Source: Limnohabitans sp. JirII-31
GTDB taxonomy: Bacteria > Pseudomonadota > Gammaproteobacteria > Burkholderiales > Burkholderiaceae_C
Direction of reading: 5' to 3'
Assembly: GCF_002778315.1 (NCBI RefSeq)
Contig: NZ_NESA01000001.1
Coordinates: 186,001-250,000, forward strand
Length of the DNA stretch: 64,000 bases
Below the pieces are notes generated by a model that saw nothing but the letters and a program-made list of their open reading frames with translations, was not told the origin of the DNA and searched no databases. Below are positions 16,523 to 25,591 of the stretch, piece after piece; positions within the stretch are counted from its first letter, which is position 1, and each line of letters starts with the position of its first letter. A program made the translations under genes and the position numbers.

Positions 16523-17278
16523 TTATTGCAGCGAAGACAAAAACTGTTGCAGCTCCGGTGTTTGCGGGTTGGCAAACAGTGTGTCGGGTTTGCCCACTTC
16601 GTGGACCAGACCTTGGTGCATGAAGACCACACGGTCGCTGACCTTGCGCGCAAAGTTCATCTCATGCGTCACCATCAGCAAGGTCATGCCTTCTTGCGCC
16701 AGCGACTCCACCACCGCCAACACCTCGCCCACCAGTTCGGGGTCGAGCGCCGAGGTGATTTCGTCGCACAACAAAATGCTCGGTGCCATGGCCAAGGCGC
16801 GTGCAATGGCCACACGTTGTTGTTGGCCGCCAGAGAGCTGTTCAGGGAAGGCGTTCAACTTGTCGGACAAGCCCACACGTGCCAACAGCCGAAGCGCTGT
16901 GGCTTGCAACTCGGGCTTGGGGGTCTTCTTGACCAAGCCAGGCGCCAGGGTGATGTTGTCGCCCACGCTCAGGTGCGGGAACAGGTTGAAGGACTGAAAA
17001 ATCATGCCCACTTGCTGGCGCAAGGCGCGCATGGCTGCCGCGTCGTCGTACACCAAGGCTTGGCCTTGCACCGTGAGCGTGCCGTGCTGAAACACTTCGA
17101 GGCCGTTGATGCAGCGCAGCAGGGTGCTTTTGCCCGAGCCGCTTTTGCCAATGATGGCAATCACCTCACCGGCTTTGACGTGCAGGTCAATGCCCTTGAG
17201 CACTTCGTGGGTGCCGTAGGACTTGCGTAAATCTTGAATGTCGACGGCCAAAGGTACTTGGGGGTCAGCGTGTGACAT
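16523..17278 (-). CDS. Polar amino acid ABC transporter ATP-binding protein (GlnQ/HisP type)
   Basis: A 251-residue ATPase with Walker A G-K-S-G-S-G-K-S-T near residue 45, signature L-S-G-G-Q-Q-Q-R near 145, Walker B I-L-L-C-D-E-I-T-S-A-L-D near 167 and the H-loop T-H-E-M. E-I-T-S-A-L-D-P is typical of the polar amino acid group. It overlaps the start region of the permease gene upstream by 14 bp. It is the last gene of a four-gene minus-strand importer operon (receptor, two permeases, ATPase). Confidence 0.9.
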   Translation of the reverse strand: MSHADPQVPLAVDIQDLRKSYGTHEVLKGIDLHVKAGEVIAIIGKSGSGKSTLLRCINGLEVFQHGTLTVQGQALVYDDAAAMRALRQQVGMIFQSFNLFPHLSVGDNITLAPGLVKKTPKPELQATALRLLARVGLSDKLNAFPEQLSGGQQQRVAIARALAMAPSILLCDEITSALDPELVGEVLAVVESLAQEGMTLLMVTHEMNFARKVSDRVVFMHQGLVHEVGKPDTLFANPQTPELQQFLSSLQ

Positions 17279-17927
17279 GGAGCTTGCTTTCTAAAACACG
17301 GGCGTACAGGCTGATGGGGTAGCACAGGGCGAAGTACAACAAGGCCACACAGCTGTAGACGATGAAAGGTTTGAAGGTGGCATTGGTGATCATGGTGCCG
17401 GCCTTGGTGAGTTCGATGAAGCCAATCACCGACGCGAGCGCCGTGCCCTTGACCACTTGAACCAAAAAGCCCACCGTGGGTGCCACGGCCACACGCGCGG
17501 CTTGCGGCAAGATGACCCAGCGCAGTTGCTCGCCAAAGCTCAGCGCCAGGCTTTGTGCAGCTTCCCATTGGCCTTTGGGAATGGCGCGCACGCAGCCATG
17601 CCAGATCTCGGTCAAAAAGGCGCTGCTGTAGAGCGTGAGCGCCACCGCAGCGGCGGTCCAGGCTGAGGTTTCAAAGCCCAGCAGCGCCATGCCAAAGTAG
17701 GCCAAGAACAGTTGCATCAGCAAGGGCGTGCCTTGGAACACCTGCACATAGGCCGACACGCCAACACGCAAGGCCTTGCTGTGTGTGGTGCGCAACACCA
17801 ACAGCAACAGACCCACCAGCCCGCCGCCCACGAAAGCGATCAGCGACAGCACCACCGTCCAACGCGCTGCCAGCAGCAAGTTGCGCACGATGTCCCACAG
17901 TGAGAACTCAACCATGGCCGCCTCCAA
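17265..17927 (-). CDS. Polar amino acid ABC transporter permease (HisM/GlnP type)
   Basis: A 220-residue inner-membrane protein of the HisMQ family with about five hydrophobic segments. The cytoplasmic coupling loop E-A-A-Q-S-L-A-L-S-F-G near residue 142 and the preceding R-A-I-P-K-G-Q-W are diagnostic. Its start overlaps the end of the partner permease (17908) by 20 bp, and its end overlaps the ATPase start. The two permeases would form a heterodimer. Confidence 0.88.
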   Translation of the reverse strand: MEAAMVEFSLWDIVRNLLLAARWTVVLSLIAFVGGGLVGLLLLVLRTTHSKALRVGVSAYVQVFQGTPLLMQLFLAYFGMALLGFETSAWTAAAVALTLYSSAFLTEIWHGCVRAIPKGQWEAAQSLALSFGEQLRWVILPQAARVAVAPTVGFLVQVVKGTALASVIGFIELTKAGTMITNATFKPFIVYSCVALLYFALCYPISLYARVLESKLHVTR

Positions 17928-18579
17928 AGATGAAGCGCTGGCCGAGCTGGTTGAGCGCCCAGCGCACGATGCCGGACAGCAGCAGGTAGATCACGGTGGC
18001 CACGATGAAGGCCTCAAAGGCGCGGAAATTGCGGCTTTGAATCAGGTTGGCCGCGAAGCTGAGTTCTTCGGTGGAGATTTGCCCACACACCGCCGAGCCC
18101 AGCATGACGATGATGATTTGACTCACCAGCGCTGGCCACACGCGTTGCAAGGCGGGCGGCAGCACCACCCACACAAAGGTTTGCATGCGGGTTAGCGCGA
18201 GGCTGTAGGCCGCTTCGATGTGGCCGGCCGGCGTGGCTTGAATGCCTGCGCGCACGATCTCGCTGGCATAGGCCCCGAGGTTGAGCACCATGGCAATTAC
18301 CGAAGCCCATTCAGGGGTGAGCTTGACGCTCATGGCGGGCAAGCCAAAGAAGATGAAAAAGAGCTGAACAATGAACGGCGTGTTGCGAAACAACTCCACA
18401 TACACACCCACCAGTGTGCGGCTCCAAGCGGCGCCTTGGGTGCGCACCCAGGCGCAGCCCACACCGGCCAAGCCGCCAAGCAGGGCCGAGATGGCGGTTA
18501 GCCCCAGTGTCCAGGCCACGCCTTTGGCCAGCAGCGGCCACTGGGACAAGACGGCTGCAAAGTCCAGTTCAATCTGCAT
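17908..18579 (-). CDS. Polar amino acid ABC transporter permease (HisQ type)
   Basis: A 223-residue membrane protein of the same HisMQ family as its neighbour, with the coupling loop H-I-E-A-A-Y-S-L-A-L-T near residue 138 and R-A-G-I-Q-A-T-P-A-G before it. N-F-R-A-F-E-A-F-I-V near 190 is also typical. It starts 13 bp after the receptor gene ends. The mostly basic loops and ~5 hydrophobic helices fit an inner-membrane subunit. Confidence 0.88.
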   Translation of the reverse strand: MQIELDFAAVLSQWPLLAKGVAWTLGLTAISALLGGLAGVGCAWVRTQGAAWSRTLVGVYVELFRNTPFIVQLFFIFFGLPAMSVKLTPEWASVIAMVLNLGAYASEIVRAGIQATPAGHIEAAYSLALTRMQTFVWVVLPPALQRVWPALVSQIIIVMLGSAVCGQISTEELSFAANLIQSRNFRAFEAFIVATVIYLLLSGIVRWALNQLGQRFIFGGGHG

Positions 18580-18592
18580 GCTGTGTCAGCCT

Positions 18593-19387
18593 TCAGTCGG
18601 GCAACTGGCCTGCTGAGCGGCCAAGCCACTTTTGCGCCATCTTTTCAATGTCTCCTGACTTCTTGGCGTCGGCAATGATGGCGTTGACCTTCAGGCGCAG
18701 CGCGTCTTCGCCCTTGGCCACGCCAATGAAGTTGGGGCTGTCTTTGAGCAACAACTTGTACTCGGCACCCAACTGTGGGTTGCGCTGCATCATGTTGCCC
18801 GCCACCGATGCGCCGGTGGCGACCAGTTGGGTTTGACCCGAGACAAAGGCCGACACGGTGGCGTTGTTGTCTTCAAAGCGTTTGATGTCGGCGCTGGCCG
18901 GAGCAACCTTGGTGAGCTCTTGGTCTTCGATGGCACCACGTGTGACGGCCACGCTTTTGCCCGCCAGGTCGTTCATGCTTTTGATGGCGAGTGACTTGGG
19001 CGCAAAGATGGCTTGAAAGAAGGGCGAGTAAGCCGCGGTGAAGTCGATCACTTTTTCACGCTCGGGGTTTTTGCCCAAGGTGGAGATCACCAAATCGGCC
19101 TTCTTGGTTTGCAAATACGCAATGCGGTTGGCGCTGCTCACCGGCAGCAACTCAACGCCTACGCCCATCTTGGCGGCGATGTAGTTGGCCATGTCGATGT
19201 CCAGGCCCTGAGGCTTGAGGTCGATGCCGACAAAGCCATAAGGCGGAAAGTCGGTGGGGATGGCAATCTTGATCTGCTTGGTTTTTTGAATGGTGTCCAG
19301 CGCCGATTGCGCGTGGGCGCTGCCCAACATGCTGCCTAAGCACAGTGAAGCGGTGAGTGACAGCAACAAACGTTTGCAAATTTTCAC
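18593..19387 (-). CDS. Amino acid ABC transporter substrate-binding protein (family 3)
   Basis: A 264-residue periplasmic receptor. The signal peptide is M-K-I-C-K-R followed by a leucine-rich stretch and a likely cut after A-H-A. The ligand-binding SBP_bac_3 pattern is visible: I-A-I-P-T-D-F-P-P-Y-G-F near residue 44, G-L-D-I-D-M-A near 62, A-D-L-V-I-S-T-L near 96 and R-E-K-V-I-D-F-T near 108. It is the first gene of the four-gene importer operon; the ligand would be a polar amino acid or related amine. Divergent from the LivK-type gene at 19578, with 190 bp between them for both promoters. Confidence 0.88.
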   Translation of the reverse strand: MKICKRLLLSLTASLCLGSMLGSAHAQSALDTIQKTKQIKIAIPTDFPPYGFVGIDLKPQGLDIDMANYIAAKMGVGVELLPVSSANRIAYLQTKKADLVISTLGKNPEREKVIDFTAAYSPFFQAIFAPKSLAIKSMNDLAGKSVAVTRGAIEDQELTKVAPASADIKRFEDNNATVSAFVSGQTQLVATGASVAGNMMQRNPQLGAEYKLLLKDSPNFIGVAKGEDALRLKVNAIIADAKKSGDIEKMAQKWLGRSAGQLPD

Positions 19388-19577
19388 GAATTTTCTCCTG
19401 ATGGGTGATGTTTGGTGATGAGCGCCATGGTTCGCATGAACGTGAGATTTAACAAGCGATTAGCGTGCCAACTTCTAGGCTTTACCCGTAATAGGCCGTC
19501 TAACAGCAGATTTTCAGCACCCTCAAACCTGTTAAATTCCCTCACGTTCAAAACGCATCACAACCCAGGAGACAACC

Positions 19578-20717
19578 ATGGTTCGAATGTTCAAAACGGC
19601 CACGCTGCTGGCCTGCTTCACAGCCAGCTTGGCCATGGCGCAATCCACTGTCAAGGTGGTTGGCTTGGTGGAGTTGACGGGTACGGGCACCACCTCGGGC
19701 ACCAACTTTGACAACGGCATCAAGCTGGCGGTCAAAGAAATCAATGCGGCAGGGGGCATCTTGGGCCGCAAGATCGATTACCAGGCGTTTGACACCCAGT
19801 CCAACCCCGGCGTCTCCAAAGGCTTGGCCCAAAAAGCCGCCGATGACGGTGCGTATGTGGTGATGGGCCCGGTGTTCTCAGGCTCCATCTTGGTCAGCAT
19901 GGCCGAGACGCGCCGCGCTGAGATTCCGAACTTCACCGGCGGTGAGGCTGCGGCCATCACCCAGCAAGGCAACCCCTACATCTTCCGCACCTCGTTCACG
20001 CAAGCCTCGGCCATGCCCAAGATTGCCAACTACATCCGTGACAAGGTCAAAGCTAAGAACGTGGACGTGATCTACACCAACAATGACTTTGGCAAGGGCG
20101 GGCGCGATTTGATCGTCAAAGCTTTGGAGTCACGCGGCATCAAGGTGGCCTCTGACATTTCTACCGAACCTGGTCAGTTGGACTTCAGCAGCCCCGTGCT
20201 CAAAGCGCGTCAGAGCAACAGCGACGCGGTGTTTGTCTACACCAACGAAGAGGAAGCCGCGCGTTTGTTGCGTGAGTTGCGCAAGCAGGGCTACAACAAG
20301 CCGGTGATTGGTGAGACCGTGCTGACCAGTCAAAAGGTGATTGAGCTGGCCGGTGACAGTGCCAACGGTGCCGTGGCCCACGTGGGCTTGACCGCCGATG
20401 CACCCCAAGCCACGGTGCGCAAGTTTGATGAAGCCTTTCAGCGCGAATTCAAAAGCCGCTCGGACCACAATGGCTTGAAGGGCTACAGCGGCATGTACAT
20501 CGTGAAAGCGGTGACCGAAAAGATTGGCAAGTTCGACCCCAAAGCCTTTGCCGCTGCCATGCACGGCATCAGCCTGTCGGCCAAAGACCATCCCGGTATC
20601 TTGTTGGATGTGAGCTTTGACGCCAACGGCGACCTCGACCGCGAGAGCTACATGACCCGTGTGGTCGGTGGCAAGCAAGTGGTGAGCGATATCCTTCCCC
20701 CTGTCAACAAAAAATAA
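19578..20717 (+). CDS. Branched-chain-type ABC substrate-binding protein (LivK-like)
   Basis: A 379-residue periplasmic receptor of the type 1 (Peripla_BP_6) class. A short signal peptide with cleavage after A-M-A is present, and an AGGAG at about 19567 precedes the ATG. The segments V-K-E-I-N-A-A-G-G-I-L-G-R-K and A-D-D-G-A-Y-V-V-M-G-P-V-F-S-G-S are typical. No permease or ATPase follows; instead the next genes encode shikimate dehydrogenase and an amidohydrolase, so it probably delivers a carboxylic or cyclic acid to a core transporter encoded elsewhere. Such receptors often bind aromatic or alicyclic acids rather than amino acids. Confidence 0.82.
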   Translation: MVRMFKTATLLACFTASLAMAQSTVKVVGLVELTGTGTTSGTNFDNGIKLAVKEINAAGGILGRKIDYQAFDTQSNPGVSKGLAQKAADDGAYVVMGPVFSGSILVSMAETRRAEIPNFTGGEAAAITQQGNPYIFRTSFTQASAMPKIANYIRDKVKAKNVDVIYTNNDFGKGGRDLIVKALESRGIKVASDISTEPGQLDFSSPVLKARQSNSDAVFVYTNEEEAARLLRELRKQGYNKPVIGETVLTSQKVIELAGDSANGAVAHVGLTADAPQATVRKFDEAFQREFKSRSDHNGLKGYSGMYIVKAVTEKIGKFDPKAFAAAMHGISLSAKDHPGILLDVSFDANGDLDRESYMTRVVGGKQVVSDILPPVNKK

Positions 20718-20725
20718 GGTGATCT

Positions 20726-21565
20726 GTGTCTGATCAGAAATTCGTTTTGGCGGGTGTCATGGGCTGGCCCGTGGCCCATTCGCGCTCACCCGTGATCCAC
20801 AACCATTGGATTGCTCAATATGGTTTGCGCGGTACCTATGCCTTGCTGCCGGTACAACCCGACAAATTGAGCGACGCCATCCGTGGCCTGCCCGCTTTGG
20901 GCTTTGCCGGTTGCAACATCACCATCCCGCACAAGGTCAACGCCATGGCCATGATGGACGTGGTGCATCCGGTGGCCCAGCGCATGGGTGCCATCAACAC
21001 CATCGTCGTGCAAGCCGATGGCAGCTTGCACGGCTTCAACAACGATGGCTTTGGCTACATCCAAAGCTTGCGCGATGCCCAACCCGATTGGCGAGGCGAT
21101 GCGGGTCCTGCGCTGGTGTTGGGCGCGGGTGGTGCGGCGCGTGCCGTGGTCTTGAGTTTGTTGGACGAAGGTGCCCCAGAGGTGCGCTTGGTCAACCGCA
21201 CGCGCAGCAAGGCCGATGACCTGGCTGCCTTGTTGGGCGAGCGTGTCAAGGTGTACGACTGGAGCGAGCGCAATGACGCCATGGACGGCGTGGCCTTGCT
21301 GGTCAACACCACCAACCAAGGCATGCACGGCCAGCCTGGGCTGGATGTGCGCCTCGACGCGCTGCCTGCCACCGCCTTGGTGTCGGACGCCATTTACATT
21401 CCGCTGGAAACACCGCTGTTGGCTGCGGCACGTGCGCGGGGCCACACCACGGTGAACGGCCTGGGCATGTTGCTCAACCAAGCGCGCCCTGCGTTCCATG
21501 CCTGGTTCGGCGTCATGCCCGAGATCACGCCTGCTTTGCACCAAGCCATTGCGGCCACGTTCTAA
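20726..21565 (+). CDS. aroE: Shikimate dehydrogenase family protein
   Basis: A 279-residue NAD(P)-dependent oxidoreductase that interconverts 3-dehydroshikimate and shikimate (or quinate in catabolic paralogues). It starts with GTG, 8 bp after the receptor gene, with an AAGGTGA ribosome binding site. Catalytic Lys is in N-I-T-I-P-H-K near residue 71 and catalytic Asp in N-N-D-G-F-G near 107; the dinucleotide loop is G-A-G-G-A near 132 and N-R-T-R-S-K near 153 favours NADP. The operon context, between a periplasmic receptor and a lactonase-like enzyme, suggests a catabolic shikimate or quinate role rather than chorismate synthesis. Whether another biosynthetic aroE exists cannot be seen here. 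Confidence 0.85.
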   Translation: MSDQKFVLAGVMGWPVAHSRSPVIHNHWIAQYGLRGTYALLPVQPDKLSDAIRGLPALGFAGCNITIPHKVNAMAMMDVVHPVAQRMGAINTIVVQADGSLHGFNNDGFGYIQSLRDAQPDWRGDAGPALVLGAGGAARAVVLSLLDEGAPEVRLVNRTRSKADDLAALLGERVKVYDWSERNDAMDGVALLVNTTNQGMHGQPGLDVRLDALPATALVSDAIYIPLETPLLAAARARGHTTVNGLGMLLNQARPAFHAWFGVMPEITPALHQAIAATF

Positions 21566-21574
21566 GGCGCGGGC

Positions 21575-22396
21575 GTGTCGATTTTTGATCTGCCCAAAAT
21601 AGACAGCCATTGCCACGTGCTGGACCCGCAGCGCTTTGCGTATGCGAGCGACGTGGCCTACCACCCCCAGGGGCAAGAGATTGGCACTGCTGACTACTTC
21701 GCCCACGTGATGGATGCCTACGGCGTGCAACACGCGCTGCTGGTGGGGCCCAACTCGGGCTACGGGTTTGACAACCGCTGTTTGTTGGACGCGATTGCAC
21801 AAGGGGCAGGGCGCTTCAAAGGCATTGCGGTGTTGGCCGACGACACATCCAGCGAGCGACTGCAAGAACTGCAAGCGCAGGGCATTGTGGGTGTGGCGTT
21901 CAACGTGTCGCTGCATGGCTTGGCTTACTACCAAGCCATTGAGCCCTTGTTGCAACGCATGGCGTCATTGGGCTTGTGGGCGCAGTTTCAGGTGGAGGCT
22001 GACCAGTTGGTTGAGCTCATGCCCATGATCGAGCGCACCCAAGTGCCGGTGCTGATGGACCACTGTGGTCGTCCGCGCTTAGGCGATGGGCTGCAAGCAC
22101 CGGGTGTGCAAGCGTTGTTGGCGCTGGGGCGCAGCGGCCAAGCGGTGGTGAAGATTTCAGGCTACGCCAAGTTCTCGCAACAGCTGTTTCCGTTTGACGA
22201 TGTGGATGCCCATGTGGCGCAACTGGTGCAGGCGTTTGGCATGTCGCGCTGCATTTGGGCCTCGGACTGGCCTTATTTGAAAGCGCCCTACCGCTTGGAC
22301 TACGGCACCTTGCTCAAGCTCGTGGCGCGCAAGTTCAGTCCAGAGGACTTGCAGCAAGTGATGTGGGACAACCCCAAACGTTTGTTTGGCTTCTGA
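21575..22396 (+). CDS. TIM-barrel amidohydrolase, 2-pyrone-4,6-dicarboxylate hydrolase-like
   Basis: A 273-residue member of the amidohydrolase_2 family. It starts with GTG at 21575, 9 bp after aroE. The N-terminal D-S-H-C-H-V-L-D motif near residue 8-15 supplies the first metal or substrate histidines, M-D-H-C-G-R near 156 another, and W-A-S-D-W-P-Y near 228 the C-terminal aspartate. Relatives hydrolyse lactones from aromatic degradation, such as PDC hydrolase LigI or the muconolactone-type enzymes. Its coupling to aroE and a LivK-type receptor points to a route for an alicyclic or aromatic acid. Confidence 0.78.
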   Translation: MSIFDLPKIDSHCHVLDPQRFAYASDVAYHPQGQEIGTADYFAHVMDAYGVQHALLVGPNSGYGFDNRCLLDAIAQGAGRFKGIAVLADDTSSERLQELQAQGIVGVAFNVSLHGLAYYQAIEPLLQRMASLGLWAQFQVEADQLVELMPMIERTQVPVLMDHCGRPRLGDGLQAPGVQALLALGRSGQAVVKISGYAKFSQQLFPFDDVDAHVAQLVQAFGMSRCIWASDWPYLKAPYRLDYGTLLKLVARKFSPEDLQQVMWDNPKRLFGF

Positions 22397-22441
22397 GCCA
22401 CGGCATCTGAGGGGCGCTTGGCCTTGGGGTGGGGCTGTGTG

Positions 22442-23875
22442 TCAACCGTGCTGGATGGAAATGGTCTTGAGCACGGTGAAGCCGTACAAGGCCTCGAAGC
22501 CTTTTTCTCGGCCCCAGCCACTGGCTTTGACGCCGCCAAACGGCAGCTCGATGCCGCCACCGGCACCGTAGTTGTTGATGAACACCTGGCCCGAGCGCAC
22601 CTGGCGGGCCAGGCGCATTTGGCGTGCGCCGTCGCGCGTCCAGATACTGGCCACCAAGCCGTAGTCGGTGGCGTTGGCGATGCGCACGGCATCGGCCTCG
22701 TCGTCAAAGGGCAGGGCGGCCAACACGGGGCCGAATACTTCTTCTTGCGCCAGACGGTGTTGCACTGGCACATCGCGCACCAGCGTGGGCGCTTGGTAGA
22801 ACCCTGTGGCGGGTGCTTGCGATACCACTTGGCCTTGACCCGCAATAGGTAAACCGTCTTGCTGCACCTGCTGCAAAAAGTGTTGCACGCGTTCGAGCTG
22901 GCTGTGGCGAATCAGCGGGCCGCAATCGAGGTCCATCTGGGCTGGGCCGCAGCGCAGTTGGCCAAAGGCTTGGCTCAAACGACTCAGCACCTCTTCATAC
23001 GCCGAGCGTTGCACCAGCAAGCGACTGCCTGCCGAGCAGGTTTGTCCGGCGTTTTGCACGATGGCGTTGACCACCACCGGCACCATGGCGTCGAAGTCGG
23101 CGTCGGCAAACACGATCTGCGGTGACTTGCCTCCAAGCTCTAGCGTGACAGGCGTGTAGTTGACGCTGGCGTTGCGCACCACCAGTTGCCCGATGGTGGG
23201 TGAGCCGGTGAACGAGATGTGGTCGATGCCTGGGTGCTTGACCAGCACATCGCCCGCTTCATGGCCGTAGCCGGTGACGATGTTGAGGGCGCCTGGGGGC
23301 AGGCCCGCTTCGGCGGCCAGTTCGGCCACACGCAACAACGACAGACAAGCGTCTTCAGCGGGTTTGACCACGCAGGCATTGCCTGCGGCCAGCGCGCCGC
23401 CCACACTGCGGCCAAAAATTTGCAGCGGATAGTTCCACGGCACGATGTGACCCGTCACGCCATGCGGTTCGCGCAAGGTCAGCACGGTGTAGCCGTTTTG
23501 GTAGGGGATGGTGTGGCCCAGCAGTTTGTCAGCGGCCCCGGCATAGAACTCGAAGTAGCGCACGATGGCTGCCGCATCGGCGCGTGCTTGCTTGAGCGGT
23601 TTGCCGCAGTCGCGCGATTCGAGCTGCGCCAGTTCTTCGGCATGGTCTTGCAGGGTGTAGGCGAGTTTCATCAGCACCCGGCCACGTTCGGCGGCGGTGA
23701 ATGCACCCCAAGCGCCTTGGCAGGCCTGGCGTGCGGCAGCCACGGCCTGGTCGATGTCGTGGGCGTTACCGCGTGCGATGGCGGCAAAGGTGTCACCCGT
23801 CGATGGGTCGATCACGGGAATCGACTCACCCGAGCTGCCTGCGACCCATTGGTTATTGATGAAGTGCTGTGACAT
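22442..23875 (-). CDS. NAD(P)-dependent aldehyde dehydrogenase (betaine aldehyde dehydrogenase-like)
   Basis: A 477-residue aldehyde dehydrogenase of usual length. The nucleotide-binding W-N-Y-P near residue 145, K-P-A-E near 170 and F-T-G-S near 222 are present; the general-base Glu is in E-L-G-G-K-S-P near 250 and the catalytic Cys in G-Q-T-C-S-A-G-S-R near 284. It oxidises an aldehyde to the acid in the cytosol. It is the last gene of the threonate-type minus-strand block, 97 bp after otnI, so it may be co-transcribed and act on an aldehyde side product. Its substrate is unknown. Confidence 0.85.
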   Translation of the reverse strand: MSQHFINNQWVAGSSGESIPVIDPSTGDTFAAIARGNAHDIDQAVAAARQACQGAWGAFTAAERGRVLMKLAYTLQDHAEELAQLESRDCGKPLKQARADAAAIVRYFEFYAGAADKLLGHTIPYQNGYTVLTLREPHGVTGHIVPWNYPLQIFGRSVGGALAAGNACVVKPAEDACLSLLRVAELAAEAGLPPGALNIVTGYGHEAGDVLVKHPGIDHISFTGSPTIGQLVVRNASVNYTPVTLELGGKSPQIVFADADFDAMVPVVVNAIVQNAGQTCSAGSRLLVQRSAYEEVLSRLSQAFGQLRCGPAQMDLDCGPLIRHSQLERVQHFLQQVQQDGLPIAGQGQVVSQAPATGFYQAPTLVRDVPVQHRLAQEEVFGPVLAALPFDDEADAVRIANATDYGLVASIWTRDGARQMRLARQVRSGQVFINNYGAGGGIELPFGGVKASGWGREKGFEALYGFTVLKTISIQHG

Positions 23876-23972
23876 GGTGGGGGCAATGAGAAGGCTGGCT
23901 GTGAAAGGCTAGGCGGGGGTTGAGTGTGTGCTCAGCGTCCGTGTGTTTGTGCGATGGGCTAGCCGCAGGCTG

Positions 23973-24809
23973 CTAGCGGCGTGCGCGCAGCCAGTCCAGG
24001 CCCGCAGACGTGCCACCGGCTTGGCCGCCCAAACGCGGGCGGTACTCGCAGCCGATCCAGCCTTGCCAGTGGCAGGCTTGCGAGACCTCGTCGATCACGT
24101 CAAACAGGTAGGGGTAGTTCATCTCGCCGAGGTCGGGCTCATGACGCTCGGGCACGCCCGCAATTTGAAAGTGACCGACCCGGCCTGTGGGCAGGTATTG
24201 CCGAATCTTCATGGCCACATCGCCTTCGACGATTTGGCAGTGGTACAGATCCATCTGCACCTTGAGGTTGGCGGCACCCACGGTCTCGATGATTTCGTGT
24301 GCGTGGTCTTGGCGGTTCAAAAAGAAACCCGGAATGTCGCGCGTGTTGATCGGCTCGATCAGCACGTCCAAGCCCGCCTTGGCCGCCTCGGTCGCTGCCC
24401 AGCGCAGGTTGCTGAGGTAGGTGGGCAAGTTGCTGGTGCGGCTTTGGCCCTCACCCAGCAGGCCGGCCATCAGGTGGATGCGTGGGCAGTGCAGCACCTC
24501 GGCATAGCGCAGGGCCAATTGCACACCGGCTTGAAACTCGGCTTCGCGTCCAGGAATGCTGGCGATGCCACGGGTGTTGCTCGCCCAAGCCGCGTCAATG
24601 CTGGCGGCATCGGTGCCGCCGGGAGGGGCATTGAAGAGCACTTGTTGCAAGCCGTGGGCTTGCAAGCGAGCCGACAGTTCGTGGGCTTCAAACGCATAGG
24701 GAAACAAATACTCCACCGCTGTAAAGCCGTCTTGTGCCGCTGCTTCAAAGCGGTCGAGAAACGGCAACTCGGTGTACATCATGGTGAGGTTGGCGGCGAA
24801 TTGAGGCAT
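23973..24809 (-). CDS. otnI: 2-oxo-tetronate isomerase (hydroxypyruvate isomerase family)
   Basis: A 278-residue TIM-barrel isomerase of the Hyi/OtnI group. Metal-binding acidic residues are in E-P-I-N near residue 147 (L-I-E-P-I-N), M-D-L-Y-H near 185 and G-C-E-Y-R-P near 257. In the pathway established for four-carbon acid sugars OtnI converts 2-oxo-tetronate to 3-oxo-tetronate. Without context it would be annotated hydroxypyruvate isomerase; the presence of otnC and otnK immediately upstream in the same operon makes OtnI the better name. Confidence 0.82.
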   Translation of the reverse strand: MPQFAANLTMMYTELPFLDRFEAAAQDGFTAVEYLFPYAFEAHELSARLQAHGLQQVLFNAPPGGTDAASIDAAWASNTRGIASIPGREAEFQAGVQLALRYAEVLHCPRIHLMAGLLGEGQSRTSNLPTYLSNLRWAATEAAKAGLDVLIEPINTRDIPGFFLNRQDHAHEIIETVGAANLKVQMDLYHCQIVEGDVAMKIRQYLPTGRVGHFQIAGVPERHEPDLGEMNYPYLFDVIDEVSQACHWQGWIGCEYRPRLGGQAGGTSAGLDWLRARR

Positions 24810-24888
24810 GGTCTTTGGGAGGTGTGAAGCGTCAAGAAAAAAAGACGGAGGCGTTCAGGGTGTGTGTGGCGTTGTGCCTGGGCAGCTC

Positions 24889-25584
24889 TTACCAACACGC
24901 ACCAAAGGTCTGGCGCAGCTCTTGAATCTGGCTGGCGCTGAGCGCGCGCGTGTCGGTGGGGGCCAAGCAGGCCAGGCGGGCTGTTTCTTCGAGTTCTTCC
25001 AGCGTGGCCATGGCCGCAGCAGGGGAGTCGTGCCACACGTTGGGCCCTAAGCGTGCCAGCATGACAGCCCGAATAGGCGTGCCTTGTTCGCCATAGCGGG
25101 TGATGGTGCGCGCCACGGCCTCGGCGGCTTGTGCGTCGCCAGGGCGGTGGTAGTCGATCACGGGCACGTGGCCTACCTTCATCACAAAGTAGGGCGTGAG
25201 GGCAGGCAGTAGTTCGTGCGGGGCCGCAAAGGTGCTTTGCGTGAGGCCCATGTGGGGGGCGCGCAAGGTCAGCGCCACGCAGTGGGTGCTGTGGGTATGG
25301 ATGACGCAGGCGGTGTGGGCGTCAAACGCATGCGCGGCGGCATAGATGCGGGTGTGCAGCGCGATGGTTTTGCTGGCCTTGTCGCCACTGAGCTGATGAC
25401 CTTGCGCGTCCAACTTGGCCAAGCGTGCGGGATCGAGAAAGCCCAAACAAGCGTCGGTGGGCGTGATCAAAAAACCGTCGTCCAAGCGCACGCTGATGTT
25501 GCCCGCCGTGGCATGCACGTAGCCACGCGCAAACAGGCTGTGGCCGATGCGGCAGATCTCTTCTCGGGCTTGGGTTTCGGTCAT
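24889..25584 (-). CDS. otnC: 3-oxo-tetronate 4-phosphate decarboxylase (class II aldolase family)
   Basis: A 231-residue class II aldolase/adducin protein. The open frame runs further upstream inside otnK, but the ATG at 25584 gives the usual N-terminus (R-E-E-I-C-R-I-G-H-S-L-F-A-R-G) and lies 7 bp after the otnK stop. Zinc-binding H-T-H-S-T-H is near residue 99-104 and another histidine in D-Y-H-R-P-G near 151; A-T-A-G-N-I-S-V-R near 26 is the phosphate-binding region. OtnC decarboxylates 3-oxo-tetronate 4-phosphate to dihydroxyacetone phosphate and CO2, ending the route in glycolysis. Confidence 0.85.
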   Translation of the reverse strand: MTETQAREEICRIGHSLFARGYVHATAGNISVRLDDGFLITPTDACLGFLDPARLAKLDAQGHQLSGDKASKTIALHTRIYAAAHAFDAHTACVIHTHSTHCVALTLRAPHMGLTQSTFAAPHELLPALTPYFVMKVGHVPVIDYHRPGDAQAAEAVARTITRYGEQGTPIRAVMLARLGPNVWHDSPAAAMATLEELEETARLACLAPTDTRALSASQIQELRQTFGACW

Positions 25585-25591
25585 GGGCGTG

